Part shown: positions 1 to 11,400 of the stretch, piece by piece
Layout of the letters: every line of letters starts with the position of its first letter
Position numbering within the stretch: position 1 is the first letter of the stretch
Assembly: GCF_000365425.1 (NCBI RefSeq)
Contig: NZ_AQOV01000002.1
Coordinates: 1,054,001 to 1,118,000 of the forward strand
Reading direction: 5' to 3'
From: Methylomonas sp. MK1
Lineage (GTDB): Bacteria; Pseudomonadota; Gammaproteobacteria; Methylococcales; Methylomonadaceae
Length of the DNA stretch: 64,000 nucleotides
Position numbers and translations under genes: made by a program
Notes under the pieces: model-generated
What the model was told of the DNA's origin: nothing
The model's input: the letters and a program-made list of their open reading frames with translations, nothing else
The model's database searches: none

Positions 1-2391
1 TGGACTTGCAAAACCGGCGACGACAAGAGCGGTTGGAACTGTAATCTGGTGGGTGCCGATCCGAAAGGCGAGGCCCATGTCGTGGCTGAGGGCGGCGGCA
101 GTGAAGAGTCCGGTTCGTCTTGGTTTACGCCTACCTTTGATCGCAAACAGGAGCGTAATTTTCAAACCTTACGGGCGGAGTTTGATAAAGATCCTTGGCA
201 AAGCTGCGAAGTGTGGGGCGCTAAAAAACGTAAAATCAGAGCCACCTCCGCCGAGGTTCGCGATGCGGCAACCACCGATATCAATGCCGATTTTTCGGAA
301 GTGTTCGACGGCGAAGTGCTTAATTTTGCCGGGAATGTCGATATGGTGCGCGCCGATCAGCATTTGATCGCCGACAAGGCCAGCTACGATACGGTTGCCG
401 AGACGCTAGATGCACAAGGTAGCGTGTTATACAGTGAAGACCAAATGGCGTTTTCCAGCGAGACCGCCTCCTTGAGCCTGGGTAAAGACGAAGCGCGCTT
501 GCGGAAGGCGCAATTTATCGTCGCGGAGGCGCCGTTTCGCGGTAATGCCGAGGTGGTTTATCGCGAGAGCAAAGGTTTGTCGCGTTATAACGACGCCGCT
601 TTTACCAGTTGTGCGCCCGGCAATCAGGACTGGATCGTGCATGCGTCGCGGATGAAAATTAACCGGGACAGTGGGCAAGGTTCGGCGAAAAACGCCTGGC
701 TGGAATTTAAAGGCGTACCAGTGCTTTACACGCCGTATATTTCTTTTCCTACCGACAATCGCCGTCTGTCGGGCCTGTTGGCGCCCACCTGGGGCAGTAC
801 GCAGCGGAACGGTTTTGACGTCTCCGTGCCGTTTTATTGGAATATTGCCCCCAACTTCGACGATATTGTCACGCCGCGTTACATGAGTAAGCGTGGCGAG
901 CAATTACGTAATAAATTCCGCTACCTGACCGATATGTCCAGAGGTACGTTTTCTGCGGAATATATGCCCAACGATCAATTGGTCAACAAGGCCCGTTACT
1001 CTGCAAGCTGGAAAGATCAAACCAGCTTGTTACCCGGTTTAAATTCCTTGCTGGATTTGAATTATGTGTCCGACAAAACCTATTTCAATGACTTGAACAA
1101 TGCTTTGGGCTTCCAAAATACCAGTTATTTGCCCAGTACCGCGTTACTGAGTTACGGCGGGTCTGTTGCCGGCACCGGTGTAGGTTTGTCGGTGGGGGCA
1201 TACCATTATCAATCGGTGGATAAAACCATTCCCGATGCCGCGATGCCCTACGATATGCTGCCTCGTGTCAATTTCAACGTGGCGCGTGCGTTCGAAGGTT
1301 TGCCGGTTACGCTGGCGATGAATAACGAGTTCACCCATTTCTATCACACCGATTTGGTTAACGGCCAGCGTATTAATATTGCCCCGTCACTCAGCTTGCC
1401 ATTGGAAAGTAGCGCCGGGTATTTCATCCCGAGAATCACCGGTCAATACACGCAGTATCAATTGAGCAACCAAACCTTAGCCGGCCAGCCCAGCACTATC
1501 AGTCGGACCTTGCCGATCTTCTCGGTTAGTAGCGGTATGAATTTCGAAAAAGACCTTAATTTCGGCGGTTCGCAGTATCTGCATACCTTGGAGCCGCAGG
1601 CTTTTTACCTGTATATCCCGCGCAAGGATCAAAGCAATATTCCGGTTTTCGATACCGCTTTGTACGATACCAATTTTTACAGCTTGTTCCGGGAAAACCG
1701 TTTCGCCGGTGGGGACAGGATTCAGGATGCCAATCAGGTCACGCTGGCGACTGTGTCTCGGTTTATCGATTCTAATACCGGTCTGGAGCCTTTGAAAGTC
1801 AGTCTGGGACAGATTATGTATTTCCAGGACAGAACGGTGACAATGCCTGGGCAGCCTGCCGAAACCAGTAACACGTCCAATTTCGTCGGCGAACTGAGCG
1901 GCCAATTCAGCAAACATTGGTCGTATATGACCGGTACCCAATGGGATCCGGAAGCCAACGGCTTTGCGCGCGGCCAGGTGGCATTAAAATACAACATGCA
2001 ACCTAACCAGATTGTTAACCTGGGCTATCGGTACCGTCGTAATCCCTTGGATAGTTTACAAACCATTTCGCAAACCGACGTGTCGTTCCGCTTACCGTTA
2101 TTCGGTGAATGGTATGGCTTCGGACGTTGGCAGTATTCTTTGAATTTCGACAAAACCACGGAAAGTTTCATTGGCGTGGAACGGGAAAACTGTTGCTGGC
2201 GCTTCCGTATTCTGGGTAGGCGCTTTATCAACGGTGCCAATACCGTCGCCTTTATCGATCCTAGCACCAAGCCGGAAACCGCGTTTTTCGTACAGTTGGA
2301 ACTGAAAGGTCTGTCCAGCTTCGGCGACAATGTCGATACGTTCCTGCAAACCAACCTGAAAGGCTATCGCAAAGCCAGCTATTTTGAGTAA
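1..2391 (+). CDS. lptD: LPS-assembly outer membrane protein LptD (5' partial)
   Basis: LptD is the outer-membrane beta-barrel that, with lipoprotein LptE, inserts lipopolysaccharide into the outer leaflet. The frame is open to base 1 (first residues W-T-C-K), so the signal peptide and first cysteine region lie upstream; 796 residues are visible. The N-terminal part (about residues 90-230) is the OstA/LptA-like periplasmic domain, and the rest is barrel rich in alternating aromatic strands. A C-C pair in the motif ENCCWRF near the end matches the adjacent cysteines of LptD used for disulfide pairing with the N-terminal domain. The stop overlaps the possible TTG start of surA, the usual lptD-surA order. 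A GTG at position 49 is open but is not the true start, since the coding frame continues upstream. Confidence 0.95.
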   Translation, partial: WTCKTGDDKSGWNCNLVGADPKGEAHVVAEGGGSEESGSSWFTPTFDRKQERNFQTLRAEFDKDPWQSCEVWGAKKRKIRATSAEVRDAATTDINADFSEVFDGEVLNFAGNVDMVRADQHLIADKASYDTVAETLDAQGSVLYSEDQMAFSSETASLSLGKDEARLRKAQFIVAEAPFRGNAEVVYRESKGLSRYNDAAFTSCAPGNQDWIVHASRMKINRDSGQGSAKNAWLEFKGVPVLYTPYISFPTDNRRLSGLLAPTWGSTQRNGFDVSVPFYWNIAPNFDDIVTPRYMSKRGEQLRNKFRYLTDMSRGTFSAEYMPNDQLVNKARYSASWKDQTSLLPGLNSLLDLNYVSDKTYFNDLNNALGFQNTSYLPSTALLSYGGSVAGTGVGLSVGAYHYQSVDKTIPDAAMPYDMLPRVNFNVARAFEGLPVTLAMNNEFTHFYHTDLVNGQRINIAPSLSLPLESSAGYFIPRITGQYTQYQLSNQTLAGQPSTISRTLPIFSVSSGMNFEKDLNFGGSQYLHTLEPQAFYLYIPRKDQSNIPVFDTALYDTNFYSLFRENRFAGGDRIQDANQVTLATVSRFIDSNTGLEPLKVSLGQIMYFQDRTVTMPGQPAETSNTSNFVGELSGQFSKHWSYMTGTQWDPEANGFARGQVALKYNMQPNQIVNLGYRYRRNPLDSLQTISQTDVSFRLPLFGEWYGFGRWQYSLNFDKTTESFIGVERENCCWRFRILGRRFINGANTVAFIDPSTKPETAFFVQLELKGLSSFGDNVDTFLQTNLKGYRKASYFE

Positions 2392-2398
2392 GCAACGC

Positions 2399-3685
2399 AT
2401 GATAAAAAAATGGGTAGTGATTTTCTGTTTGCTGCTAAGCGCTTACATCGCTCCGGGCCAAGCCCAGGTGTTGGACCGAATAGTGGCGGTGGTGGAAGAA
2501 GATGTGATTCTGGAACGCGAACTGAATAACGAAGTTGGGGCCATCGTCAGCAAATTGCGTAGTAACAATGTAACGATGCCTCCCGAATATGTCCTGCGGA
2601 AACAGGTGTTGGAACGCATGGTAGTCGATAAGTTACAACGGCAACTGGCGGCTAAATCGGGCGTACAGGTCAGCGATGAGATGCTTAGCGCTTCAGTCGC
2701 TGATATAGCCAGCCGCAACGGCTTGTCGGTTGAAAGTTTTCGTAACGAGTTGGCCAAACAAGGCATGGAATACAAAGCTTTCGAGGATAATCTGCGCAAC
2801 GAAATCATCATCAACCAGCTGCGCGGTCGGGAAATCGGTTCGCGGGTCAAGGTCACCGATGCCGAAGTGTTGCATTACATGGAAACCCAGAGCAAAGCCG
2901 GCCAGAGCAACTCCCAGTATCATTTGGGGCATATTCTGATCGCGGTGTCCGAGGCGGCTTCGGCCACCGCTATACAAAAAGCCAAGGACAAGGCTGATCA
3001 GGTGATCGCCGATTTACGCGGCGGCAAGGATTTCAAACAAGTCGCGGTGAGTGTCTCCGACGACGATAATGCCTTGAAGGGCGGCGACTTGGGTTGGCGC
3101 AGCATCGGTCAAATTCCATCCCTGTTTACGGAAGTGGTTACGACGATGAACCAGGGCGATGTTTCTGAACCGATTCGCAGCCCCAGTGGATTTCATATCA
3201 TCAAAATGTTGGAAACCGAGGGTGCCGGGCAGCATATCGTTACCAAAACCAAGGTCAGGCACATTCTGATCAAGACTAATGAATTGGTGGACGACGCCGA
3301 AGCGCAGAAGCGTTTGGTGGCGCTTAGAGAACGGATTAACGATGGCGACGATTTTGCCAACTTGGCGCGCGCGCATTCCGACGACAAAGGGTCGGCGATT
3401 AACGGCGGTTCGCTGGATTGGGTGGGTCCGGGCGCATTAGTGCCGCCTTTCGAGGAAGCAATGAACAAGTTGGCGATTAACGAGATTAGTCAGCCGGTGC
3501 AAACCCAGTTCGGTTGGCACATGATCCAGGTCTTGGGTCGCGAAAATCAGGACAACAGCGAGCAATTCAAAAAAGACAAGATCCGCGAGGAAATCCGCAA
3601 GCGTAAAATCGAGGAAGAAACCGAATTATGGTTGCGGCGCTTACGCGACGAGGCTTTTGTGGAAATCGATCTGGATAGACTGTAA
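2399..3685 (+). CDS. surA: Periplasmic chaperone / peptidyl-prolyl isomerase SurA
   Basis: SurA escorts unfolded outer-membrane proteins, including LptD, through the periplasm to the BAM complex. From the ATG at 2399 the product has 428 residues. It opens with a signal peptide (MIKKWVVIF... ending GQAQ), followed by the SurA N-terminal chaperone domain starting VLDRIVAVVEEDVILERE. Two parvulin (PpiC) domains follow, around residues 175-275 and 285-385, each with the typical HILI strand and a late GFHIIK or GWHMIQ motif. An in-frame TTG at 2384 would overlap lptD by 8 nt; the ATG is preferred because it puts the basic residues right at the signal start. Translationally coupled to lptD. Confidence 0.95.
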   Translation: MIKKWVVIFCLLLSAYIAPGQAQVLDRIVAVVEEDVILERELNNEVGAIVSKLRSNNVTMPPEYVLRKQVLERMVVDKLQRQLAAKSGVQVSDEMLSASVADIASRNGLSVESFRNELAKQGMEYKAFEDNLRNEIIINQLRGREIGSRVKVTDAEVLHYMETQSKAGQSNSQYHLGHILIAVSEAASATAIQKAKDKADQVIADLRGGKDFKQVAVSVSDDDNALKGGDLGWRSIGQIPSLFTEVVTTMNQGDVSEPIRSPSGFHIIKMLETEGAGQHIVTKTKVRHILIKTNELVDDAEAQKRLVALRERINDGDDFANLARAHSDDKGSAINGGSLDWVGPGALVPPFEEAMNKLAINEISQPVQTQFGWHMIQVLGRENQDNSEQFKKDKIREEIRKRKIEEETELWLRRLRDEAFVEIDLDRL

Positions 3686-3691
3686 GGCACT

Positions 3692-4231
3692 ATGAACGCT
3701 TTCTCTGTCGAAAGTCGTAAGGAAGATAAGTTTAAAAGGCGCTTGCAGCGCATAGTCACCGAAGAAGACCTGGCCCAGCAACGAGAGTTGATACAGCGTA
3801 CCGCGGCCGAATTGGATATAGATCTATTGACTTGCGCCGCGGCCTTGGTTTATCTGGGTCAACCAAACTTGTATCCCGCACATATCCAACAACCCAAATT
3901 ATTGGTCCCTCTACCGCAGCCTCACAGTCGCGGTCCGCATGCAAACGGCAAAATGGTGCGTTATCGCCTGGCCGTCGGCAACCAGCACCAAGTTAGCCGT
4001 GACGATATTCAAGCGGTATTGGTTGAAGAGTCCGGTGTTGATAAAAAGCGCATCGGCCGAATCGACATTCGCGATACCCACACGCTGGTGGAGTTACCGG
4101 ACGGCATGCCGGCGGATATTTTTCAGTTATTGACCGAAGCGACTATAGGACCGCATCGCCTCAATATCAAACGCATCAAGCCGAATAAATTCAGGCAAGC
4201 GACGCGCACAATCCAAGAAGAAGAGAGCTGA
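3692..4231 (+). CDS. DbpA-type RNA-binding domain protein
   Basis: A 179-residue protein starting 6 nt after surA. The first 60 residues are charged and helical. Residues about 87-162 form a small RRM-like fold of the DbpA/CsdA C-terminal RNA-binding family: VRYRLAVGNQHQVSRDDIQ, then GVDKKRIGRIDI and HTLVELPDGMP. In DEAD-box helicases this domain anchors the enzyme to structured RNA; here no helicase core is attached, so it is a stand-alone binder of unknown RNA target. Its position after surA, where pdxA or ksgA is common in enterobacteria, suggests co-transcription with lptD-surA. The family assignment is by motif memory and is fairly secure; the function is not known. Confidence 0.75.
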   Translation: MNAFSVESRKEDKFKRRLQRIVTEEDLAQQRELIQRTAAELDIDLLTCAAALVYLGQPNLYPAHIQQPKLLVPLPQPHSRGPHANGKMVRYRLAVGNQHQVSRDDIQAVLVEESGVDKKRIGRIDIRDTHTLVELPDGMPADIFQLLTEATIGPHRLNIKRIKPNKFRQATRTIQEEES

Positions 4232-4422
4232 TAGCTCGGATAGCACTGTTTTTTCGTAGCTATTAGTTGTTGCTATACCGGTCACGCATACATTTCGGTA
4301 GATCAATCCGCAGATATTATTCCGTATCGCCATTAAAAGGGAATTATTCCTATAGGCATTGAGGGAAACGGAACTTAAAATCGTCGCCATCCGATACAAG
4401 TTTCCGATAACCAGACCTAGCT

Positions 4423-6912
4423 ATGAAATTTACCTATACCAAATCGCTTTACGCCATCCCCATGGCTTTTATGATGAGCCAAGCCTTTGGGGCGGAGCAG
4501 ACGGCTCCCGATGAACTTGCCGATGTCGAGGTGATTGAAACCACGCCATTGGACGGGGTAGGTAAAGCCAAAGACCAAATTCCCGCGCCCGTGCAAACGG
4601 CAACCGATAAGGACATCAGCAAAACCAATGCGGTAAATATTACTGACTTTATGAACCGCTCCATGGGGAGTGTGTTTGTTAACGATACCCAGGGTAACGG
4701 TTTTCAGCCGGACATCAACTATCGTGGTTTTACCGCTTCACCTTTGCTGGGTACTCCGCAAGGTATTTCGGTTTACATGGACGGTGTAAGGCTGAATCAG
4801 CCATTTGGCGATGTGGTGAGTTGGGATTTAATCCCCAAGTCCGCGATTAAGTCCATGACCATGATGCCGGGTTCCAACCCTTTATTCGGCCGTAACACCC
4901 TGGGTGGCGCGCTGTCGATGGAGACCAAGGACGGCAAAAGCAATCCCGGTACGTCAGTGCAAGGCTTGGGCGGTGCCTATGGCCGTCATGCGTTTGAGTT
5001 CGAGCACGGCGGCTCTAACAAGCAAACCGGTTTGAATTGGTTTTTAACCGGTAATTATTTCGGTGAAGACGGCTGGCGGCAAAGCTCGCCGACAACGGTT
5101 CGACAAATTTTTGGCAAGGCCGGTTGGGAAGGCGAGCGTACCGATATTAAATTTACCACGGCTTTTAACGACAATGGTCTGTACGGCAACGGCTTGCAGG
5201 ATTTCAGGTTGTTAAATCAGGATTACACCAGTGTCTATACCAAACCTGATATTACCGAAAACCGTTCGCTGTTTTTGAATCTGGAAGGCAAGCATCAGTT
5301 GAATAACACTGTCGTGCTGGCTGGTAACGCCTACTATAGAAATATTAAAACCGGAACGTATAACGGCGATATTAACGAAGGCTCGTTGGACCAGTCGGTT
5401 TATACACTGTCCGCAGCCGACCGCGCAGCGTTGACCAGTGCCGGCATCCCATTTCCAGCATCCGCGACAAACAACGCAACCTCGTTTACCTCTTTTCCGT
5501 ATCTACGCTGCGTCGCTCAGGCGCTGCAAAACGATGAGCCTGGCGAAAAATGTAACGGCCTGATCAACCGCACGACTACGCAGCAGGAAAACTGGGGTGC
5601 ATCCGGACAGGCTATTGTTTCAAACAAGCTTTTTGGCAGAGACAATCAGTTTTTATTCGGCGGCGCGTATGATCAAAGCGTAATGGGCTTTCGTCAATCC
5701 ACGCAATTGGGTTATCTCAATTCAGACCGTAGCGTCACAGGTTTGCCGAATTATGCCGATGGGGTGACGGGAGGCGATGTTGATGGTGTGCCGTTTGACA
5801 ATAGAGTGTCGCTGAACGGCGATACGATAACCTGGAGTTTCTTCACGGAAGATACATTTGAATTGGCTAAAAATCTGCATTTGACTGCTTCCGGCCGTTA
5901 CAACTACACCTCGCTGAGCAATAAAGATCAAATTACTGCTAGCGGCAGCGAATCGTTGACCGGCAAACATGCGTTTGATCGTTTCAATCCTGCGGTCGGT
6001 TTGACGTATAACCCGATCAAAGAAATTGGCTTTTACGCCGGTTACAACGAAGGTAGCCGTGCACCGACCAGCATTGAGCTGGGCTGTGCCAATCCTGATC
6101 AACCTTGTAAACTGCCGAACGCGATGGCCGGTGATCCCCCGCTCAAGCAGGTTATTACCGAAAACTGGGAAGCAGGTTTTCGTGGTCAGTTGCCTGGCAA
6201 AGTGGATTGGAACTTGGGCTATTTCCATATCGAAAACAATAACGACATCATGTTTGTCGCTGATGACCAGGCGGGCTTTGGCTATTTTAAAAACTTTGGC
6301 AAAACACGGCGCCAAGGCATAGAAGTTGGCCTGGATCGAGAAGTGGAAGAATGGAGTGTGGGGGCTAACTATACCTATCTGGATGCGACCTATCAGTCCA
6401 ATGAAACCGTTAACGGTCAGGGCAATAGCACCGGCAGTCTGGGCGCGGGAGTGGACGGCAGCACCATCGACATTCGCCCGGGCAATCGCATACCGTTAAC
6501 CCCGCAGCACATGTTCAAAACCTATGTCGATTACCAAATCACTAAAGATTGGGGGACGAATCTAAATATCATGGGTTTTTCGGAGTCGTTTGTGCGCGGC
6601 AACGAGAACAATGCGCATCAAGCCAATGGCCGTACGGCTTTAGGTTCGGGTGTGGTGCCTGGCTACGTGGTGGTCAACTACGGCGTGCGGTTTACCCCGA
6701 GCTTTGTACGTGGACTGCATATCTTCGGCCAAGTGAACAACATTTTGGATGAGCAATATTCCACCGGAGGTCAGTTAGGGCCGGCGGGATTAGATGCCAA
6801 CGGTAACTTCACCGCTCGGACATTGGGTGCCAATCAACCCGTACCGCAAACTACTTTTTATTCGCCCGGTGCGCCGCGTACTTGGTGGTTGGGCTTGCGT
6901 TATTCCTTTTAA
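4423..6912 (+). CDS. TonB-dependent outer-membrane receptor
   Basis: An 829-residue TonB-dependent receptor, which would import a scarce ligand across the outer membrane using TonB-ExbBD energy. A signal peptide ends near SQAFGA. It is followed by an acidic TonB-box-like stretch (DVEVIETTPLDG), a plug domain at about residues 55-165 (DINYRGFTASPLLGTP, then NPLFGRNTLGGAL), and a 22-strand type barrel finishing in the aromatic C-terminus WWLGLRYSF recognised by BAM. No FecI/FecR regulator, siderophore gene or periplasmic binding protein adjoins it, so the ligand cannot be named. It is a single-gene unit ended by a strong hairpin terminator. Confidence 0.9.
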   Translation: MKFTYTKSLYAIPMAFMMSQAFGAEQTAPDELADVEVIETTPLDGVGKAKDQIPAPVQTATDKDISKTNAVNITDFMNRSMGSVFVNDTQGNGFQPDINYRGFTASPLLGTPQGISVYMDGVRLNQPFGDVVSWDLIPKSAIKSMTMMPGSNPLFGRNTLGGALSMETKDGKSNPGTSVQGLGGAYGRHAFEFEHGGSNKQTGLNWFLTGNYFGEDGWRQSSPTTVRQIFGKAGWEGERTDIKFTTAFNDNGLYGNGLQDFRLLNQDYTSVYTKPDITENRSLFLNLEGKHQLNNTVVLAGNAYYRNIKTGTYNGDINEGSLDQSVYTLSAADRAALTSAGIPFPASATNNATSFTSFPYLRCVAQALQNDEPGEKCNGLINRTTTQQENWGASGQAIVSNKLFGRDNQFLFGGAYDQSVMGFRQSTQLGYLNSDRSVTGLPNYADGVTGGDVDGVPFDNRVSLNGDTITWSFFTEDTFELAKNLHLTASGRYNYTSLSNKDQITASGSESLTGKHAFDRFNPAVGLTYNPIKEIGFYAGYNEGSRAPTSIELGCANPDQPCKLPNAMAGDPPLKQVITENWEAGFRGQLPGKVDWNLGYFHIENNNDIMFVADDQAGFGYFKNFGKTRRQGIEVGLDREVEEWSVGANYTYLDATYQSNETVNGQGNSTGSLGAGVDGSTIDIRPGNRIPLTPQHMFKTYVDYQITKDWGTNLNIMGFSESFVRGNENNAHQANGRTALGSGVVPGYVVVNYGVRFTPSFVRGLHIFGQVNNILDEQYSTGGQLGPAGLDANGNFTARTLGANQPVPQTTFYSPGAPRTWWLGLRYSF

Positions 6913-6948
6913 ACACTATTCGTAGCCTAGACGGCATTCCAAGGCGGC

Positions 6949-6983
6949 AGCCGGAATCGTACTCGAGACGATTCCGGCTTTTC
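6949..6983 (+). terminator. Rho-independent terminator after the TonB receptor
   Basis: A perfect 12-bp stem (AGCCGGAATCGT / ACGATTCCGGCT) with the 7-nt loop ACTCGAG, followed by a short T run. It lies 37 nt after the receptor stop codon. Confidence 0.85.
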
Positions 6984-7166
6984 TAGGTGCCTTCAGTCAA
7001 CGGGAGGTCTGCGTCGAATTTTGGGAAGGAGCCGACCGCCAGTACTCGGTATCGGTGCGGCAAATTGCGGTCGATACACAATATTTAAGTCATCCGGTTA
7101 AGCGGACGCGGTAAAATGTGCAGTCACGCCGTTTTTCGGCAAGCCCTGTTAATTGCCATAGCGACT

Positions 7167-8315
7167 ATGACTATTCAATATATCAACCGCCCGGATCAAC
7201 TCGATAGCCTTTGCCAACTGATTAGCCAGGAGCCATGGATAGCCCTGGATACCGAATTCCTTCGCGAAAAAACCTATTACCCCAAGTTTTGTTTGCTGCA
7301 AATAGCCGCACCGGGCTGGGTGGCTTGTGTTGATCCCTTGGCGATAGCCGATTTAACCCCGTTGTTAGAGGCGATTTACAATCCCAATATTGTCAAAGTG
7401 TTGCATTCCTGCCGGCAAGATCTGGAAATTTTTTACCAGATTACCGGCAAAATTCCCGGCCCGATTTTTGATACGCAGATTGCCGCGCCGCTGCTGGGTT
7501 TTCAGGAAAATCCCGGCTACGCGATGCTGGTATCCAGCTTCCTGAACGTCAATCTCAGCAAAGCGCATACCCGTACCGATTGGTCGGAACGGCCCTTGAG
7601 TCAGGATCAAATCCAGTATGCCGCCGACGATGTGATTTACCTCTGCAAGATTTACAAAATCATGTGCGATCAGCTGGATAAACTGGGGCGCTCAAACTGG
7701 TTGGAGAGCGATTTTGCCTTGTTGAACGATCCGGAGTTGTACCAACTGTCGCCGGAAAATGCCTGGTTGAAGATTCGCGGCAAAAACAAGCTGACCGGCA
7801 AGCAATTGTCCATCATGCAAAGTCTCACCGAATGGCGCGAACGTACCGCTCAGCAAGAAAACAAACCCCGCAGTTGGCTGTTGCAGGACGATTTGCTGCT
7901 GGAACTGGGCAAATTACAACCCGTGACCTTGGCCGATTTAGCCAAAATCCGCAACATCAATGACCGCACTGTTAATCGCTACGGCAAAACGATTTGCGAA
8001 TTGATCGATAGCGCCAAACAACGTGCACCCAAACCCCTGGCTGAAAAAGATCAAGCCGGCAAGAAAACTCAGCAGCATGAAGCGATAGTGGATGTGCTCA
8101 GCGCGGTGGTTAGGATCCGTGCTGAGGAAAACTCACTGAATCCCATTATTTTGGCTACCCGCAAGGATCTGGAACAATTATTGTCCGGCGATGAGGATTG
8201 CTTGTTGTTGCACGGCTGGCGTTACAACATGGCTGGCCGGGAGTTGCAGGGCCTATTGCGCGGTGACTTGACCTTGAGTTTGCAGCCGGATGGCGTGGTG
8301 ATTAGTGCTGTTTAG
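7167..8315 (+). CDS. rnd: Ribonuclease D
   Basis: RNase D is a 3'-5' exoribonuclease that trims tRNA precursors and other small RNAs. The 382-residue product has the DEDDy nuclease core: the first acidic pair in WIALDTEFLREKTYY, the next Asp in HSCRQDLEIF, and the Y/D pair in QYAADDVIYL. An HRDC domain follows at about residues 195-280 (LSIMQSLTEWRERTAQ), plus a second helical domain, as in the E. coli enzyme. An upstream in-frame ATG at 7116 would add 17 residues; 7167 (MTIQYINRPDQLD) is chosen because it matches the usual family N-terminus. No clear Shine-Dalgarno precedes either start. Confidence 0.9.
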   Translation: MTIQYINRPDQLDSLCQLISQEPWIALDTEFLREKTYYPKFCLLQIAAPGWVACVDPLAIADLTPLLEAIYNPNIVKVLHSCRQDLEIFYQITGKIPGPIFDTQIAAPLLGFQENPGYAMLVSSFLNVNLSKAHTRTDWSERPLSQDQIQYAADDVIYLCKIYKIMCDQLDKLGRSNWLESDFALLNDPELYQLSPENAWLKIRGKNKLTGKQLSIMQSLTEWRERTAQQENKPRSWLLQDDLLLELGKLQPVTLADLAKIRNINDRTVNRYGKTICELIDSAKQRAPKPLAEKDQAGKKTQQHEAIVDVLSAVVRIRAEENSLNPIILATRKDLEQLLSGDEDCLLLHGWRYNMAGRELQGLLRGDLTLSLQPDGVVISAV

Positions 8316-8497
8316 TATGCAGCGGCCTGTCATACCTCAGCGATACTGCTGATTTATCAACCCGGCTACAAAATCTTGGTGGCCGGCATTTCCGTATAAG
8401 CCCGCGTCTCGATTAACAGCCATTGCGCTGTCGCCTGTGCGGCAGCGAGTGCGATAACAAAGATAACTGCATCGGTGGCGGGGCGCGGGAGAGTCCG

Positions 8498-11400
8498 CTA
8501 TGCTGATTTACCGAATTGTTCTTCAAACAATGCCGCCGGCAGCGGTTTGGCAAACAGATAACCCTGACCGTAATCGCAGCCGATAGCGGCCAGCAAATCA
8601 CGTTGCTGCTCGGTTTCCACACCTTCCGCGATAACTTTTAAGCCCAATTTATGCGCCATCACGATGATGGCTTCGCAGAGCACGAAGTCGTTCGAATCCT
8701 GCGATAAATTGCGGACGAACGACTGGTCTATCTTCAAATAATCGATGTCGAATTTTTTCAGATAGGACAATGCGGAATAGCCGGTGCCGAAGTCGTCTAT
8801 CGCTACTTGCATGCCGGCGTCGCGGAAAGCCATCAAATGATTATGTACAGAAAGATTGGCGTCCAGCAGCAAGCCTTCAGTAATTTCTACCACAATACTT
8901 TGGCCCGACAATCCCAGTCGATGCAAATAATTGAACCAGTCTTCAGGGGCATGCTCGGCGCTTTGAAATTGCACCGGGGATTTGTTGACGCTGATTTGAA
9001 ATTCGGGATGGATAGTGGCTCGCCAAGTTTGCACTTGTCGTGCCGCGGTTTCGAATACCCAATCACCGATTTCTCTGATTAAACCGGTTTCTTCCGCCAG
9101 CGGTATAAATTCCGCCGGGCTAATCAAGCCACGCTTTGGATGATGCCAGCGTAGCAAGGCTTCCGCTTTACGCACTTCGCCGTTCAGCAAGTCGACGATA
9201 GGTTGATAGCACAGCAAAAATTGCGCGTTGGCCAGCGCGGTACGTAAGTCGCCTAGCATCGCGGCGCGGGCTTCCAGCGCGTCCTGTAAGGCTTGGGTAA
9301 AGAAGCGGTAGTTGTTTCGGCCCTGGTTTTTGGCGGCGTACATGGCCTGATCCGCATTTTTTTGTAACTGGCTTAAATCGGTGCTGTCGTTTGGATAAAA
9401 CGTGATGCCGATACTCGCAGAGACATAAGCTAGTTCGCCGTCCAAGCTAAACGGCGCACTGAGTTTTTGCAGTAGGTTTTTAGCTATCGGTTCGGAGACT
9501 TCGATGCAGTCCAGCTCGCTCAAGATAATCGTGAATTCGTCGCCGCCCAAGCGCGCCACGGTATCGGACTCCCGCACGCAGGTCTGCAAGCGCCGCGCGG
9601 TTTCCTTCAGTAATTTGTCGCCCATGTCGTGGCCCAGCGTATCGTTGATTTCCTTGAAGCGGTCCAGGTCGATAAACAACAGTGCAAACAATTGTCCCAT
9701 GCGGTGGGCTTTTTTGATTTCCTGTTCCAGCCGGTCGCGGAACATGCGCCGATTAGGCAGACCGGTGAGCGGATCGAAGTTCGCTTGCCGCCAGATTTGT
9801 TCCTCGGATTGTTTACGCTGAGTGATGTCGGAAAACAGGGCGACCCGGCGTTGCGGCTTGCCTTCCGCATTGTAAATGGTGTTGATTGCCAGTTCTTCGA
9901 CGAACAGGCGGCCGTCTTTAGACCGATTTTTTATTTCTCCGCGCCAAGCGCCGGTAGTATCCAGCGCGTCCCATAGTTCTCGGTAAAACGCCGCATCATG
10001 CTCGCCGGAACTGAGAATATGCGGTTTTTTGCCGACAACGTCTTCCGCCGTATAGCCGGTCATCGTCGTAAATGCGGGGTTGACGCTGAGGATGGTATTA
10101 TCACTGTCCACCACTATCATCGCTTCGCTGCTGTTGTGGTAAACCAGAGCCGCCAATCTCAGGTTTTCCTCGATTTTGCGCAACTCGCTGATATCGCGGG
10201 CAAAACCCACTGTACCCAGCAACTGGCCTTGCTCATCCATTACCGGCGCTTTATAGGTCTCGAACCATTTACGTACGCCGCGATCGACAATTTCTTCTTC
10301 GACTATCAACTTATCCCTTAAGGCCAACACGCGCCGGTCATCGGCGAGATAACTTTCGGCCAGTTCCGGGGGGGCGATGTCGAAATCGTTTTTGCCGACC
10401 AAGGCTTCCGGATTATCGGCGGCAAATACGTTGGCGAATTCCTGGTTGACCGCCAGCAATCTACTTTCAGTATCTTTCAGCCAAATCGCATGTGGAATGT
10501 TATCCAGCAATGCGCGCTGATAATATTCTTTCTGTTGTAATGCTTGCTCCGCGCGATGTTGATTGCTGACATCGCGAAAACTCCATACGCGGCCGACAAT
10601 AATATCGGCGATACTTTGCGGCTTGGAATAGCGTTCAAAAATCCGGCCATCGCTGAATTCGATCAGGTCGTAACTTTCTTGATCCGGGTGATTGTAGAGC
10701 TCCTGGACTTTGTCGAAAAACTCGCCCGGATTTTTTAACTGCTTGATGGCTAAATGCAAAAGTGTTGTATCGTCTTTATCTTCTCCAACCGCAGTGTTGG
10801 GCAACTGCCAAAGTTCAAAAAAACGCTGGTTGTAAGTAACGATTTGGCGTTGGAGGCTGACGACCAGAATACCGTCAGCCGTGGCTTCCAAGGTAGCCCT
10901 TAGCAAGGAAACCGATTGGGCTAATGCGTCTTCTCGGGCTTTATTCTCGCTAATGTCTTCGTAGCTGCCCAAAACCCCGATAATTTCATGATCGGAGTTG
11001 CGTAAGGGTATTTTCGATGTGCGCAGCCAAATGGTATTGCCGTCAGGGGTGGTTTGCGGCTCTTCATAAGCCAGTTTGCCCTCACCCGATATGATGACCT
11101 GGCGATCATCCGCTTGGTAATTTGCGGCTTGATCTCGCCAATTCAGTTGATTGTCGTCCTTCCCGATTAAATCCTTTGAGCTATGTTGTCCGGCGTCGCC
11201 GGCAAATAGCGCGTTGCACCCCAAATAGCGAGAATCCAGGTCTTTCCAGAACACTCGGATCGGCAAGGTTTCCAGGATGGTTTGCAACAATAAATTGGAT
11301 TCGGTCAGCGCTTTTTCGGATTTTAGTTGCTCGGTAATATCGAACAAAATGGCCAGGTTATCTCCGACATACGATTCGCCCAAGGATACCGAGCCCGCGA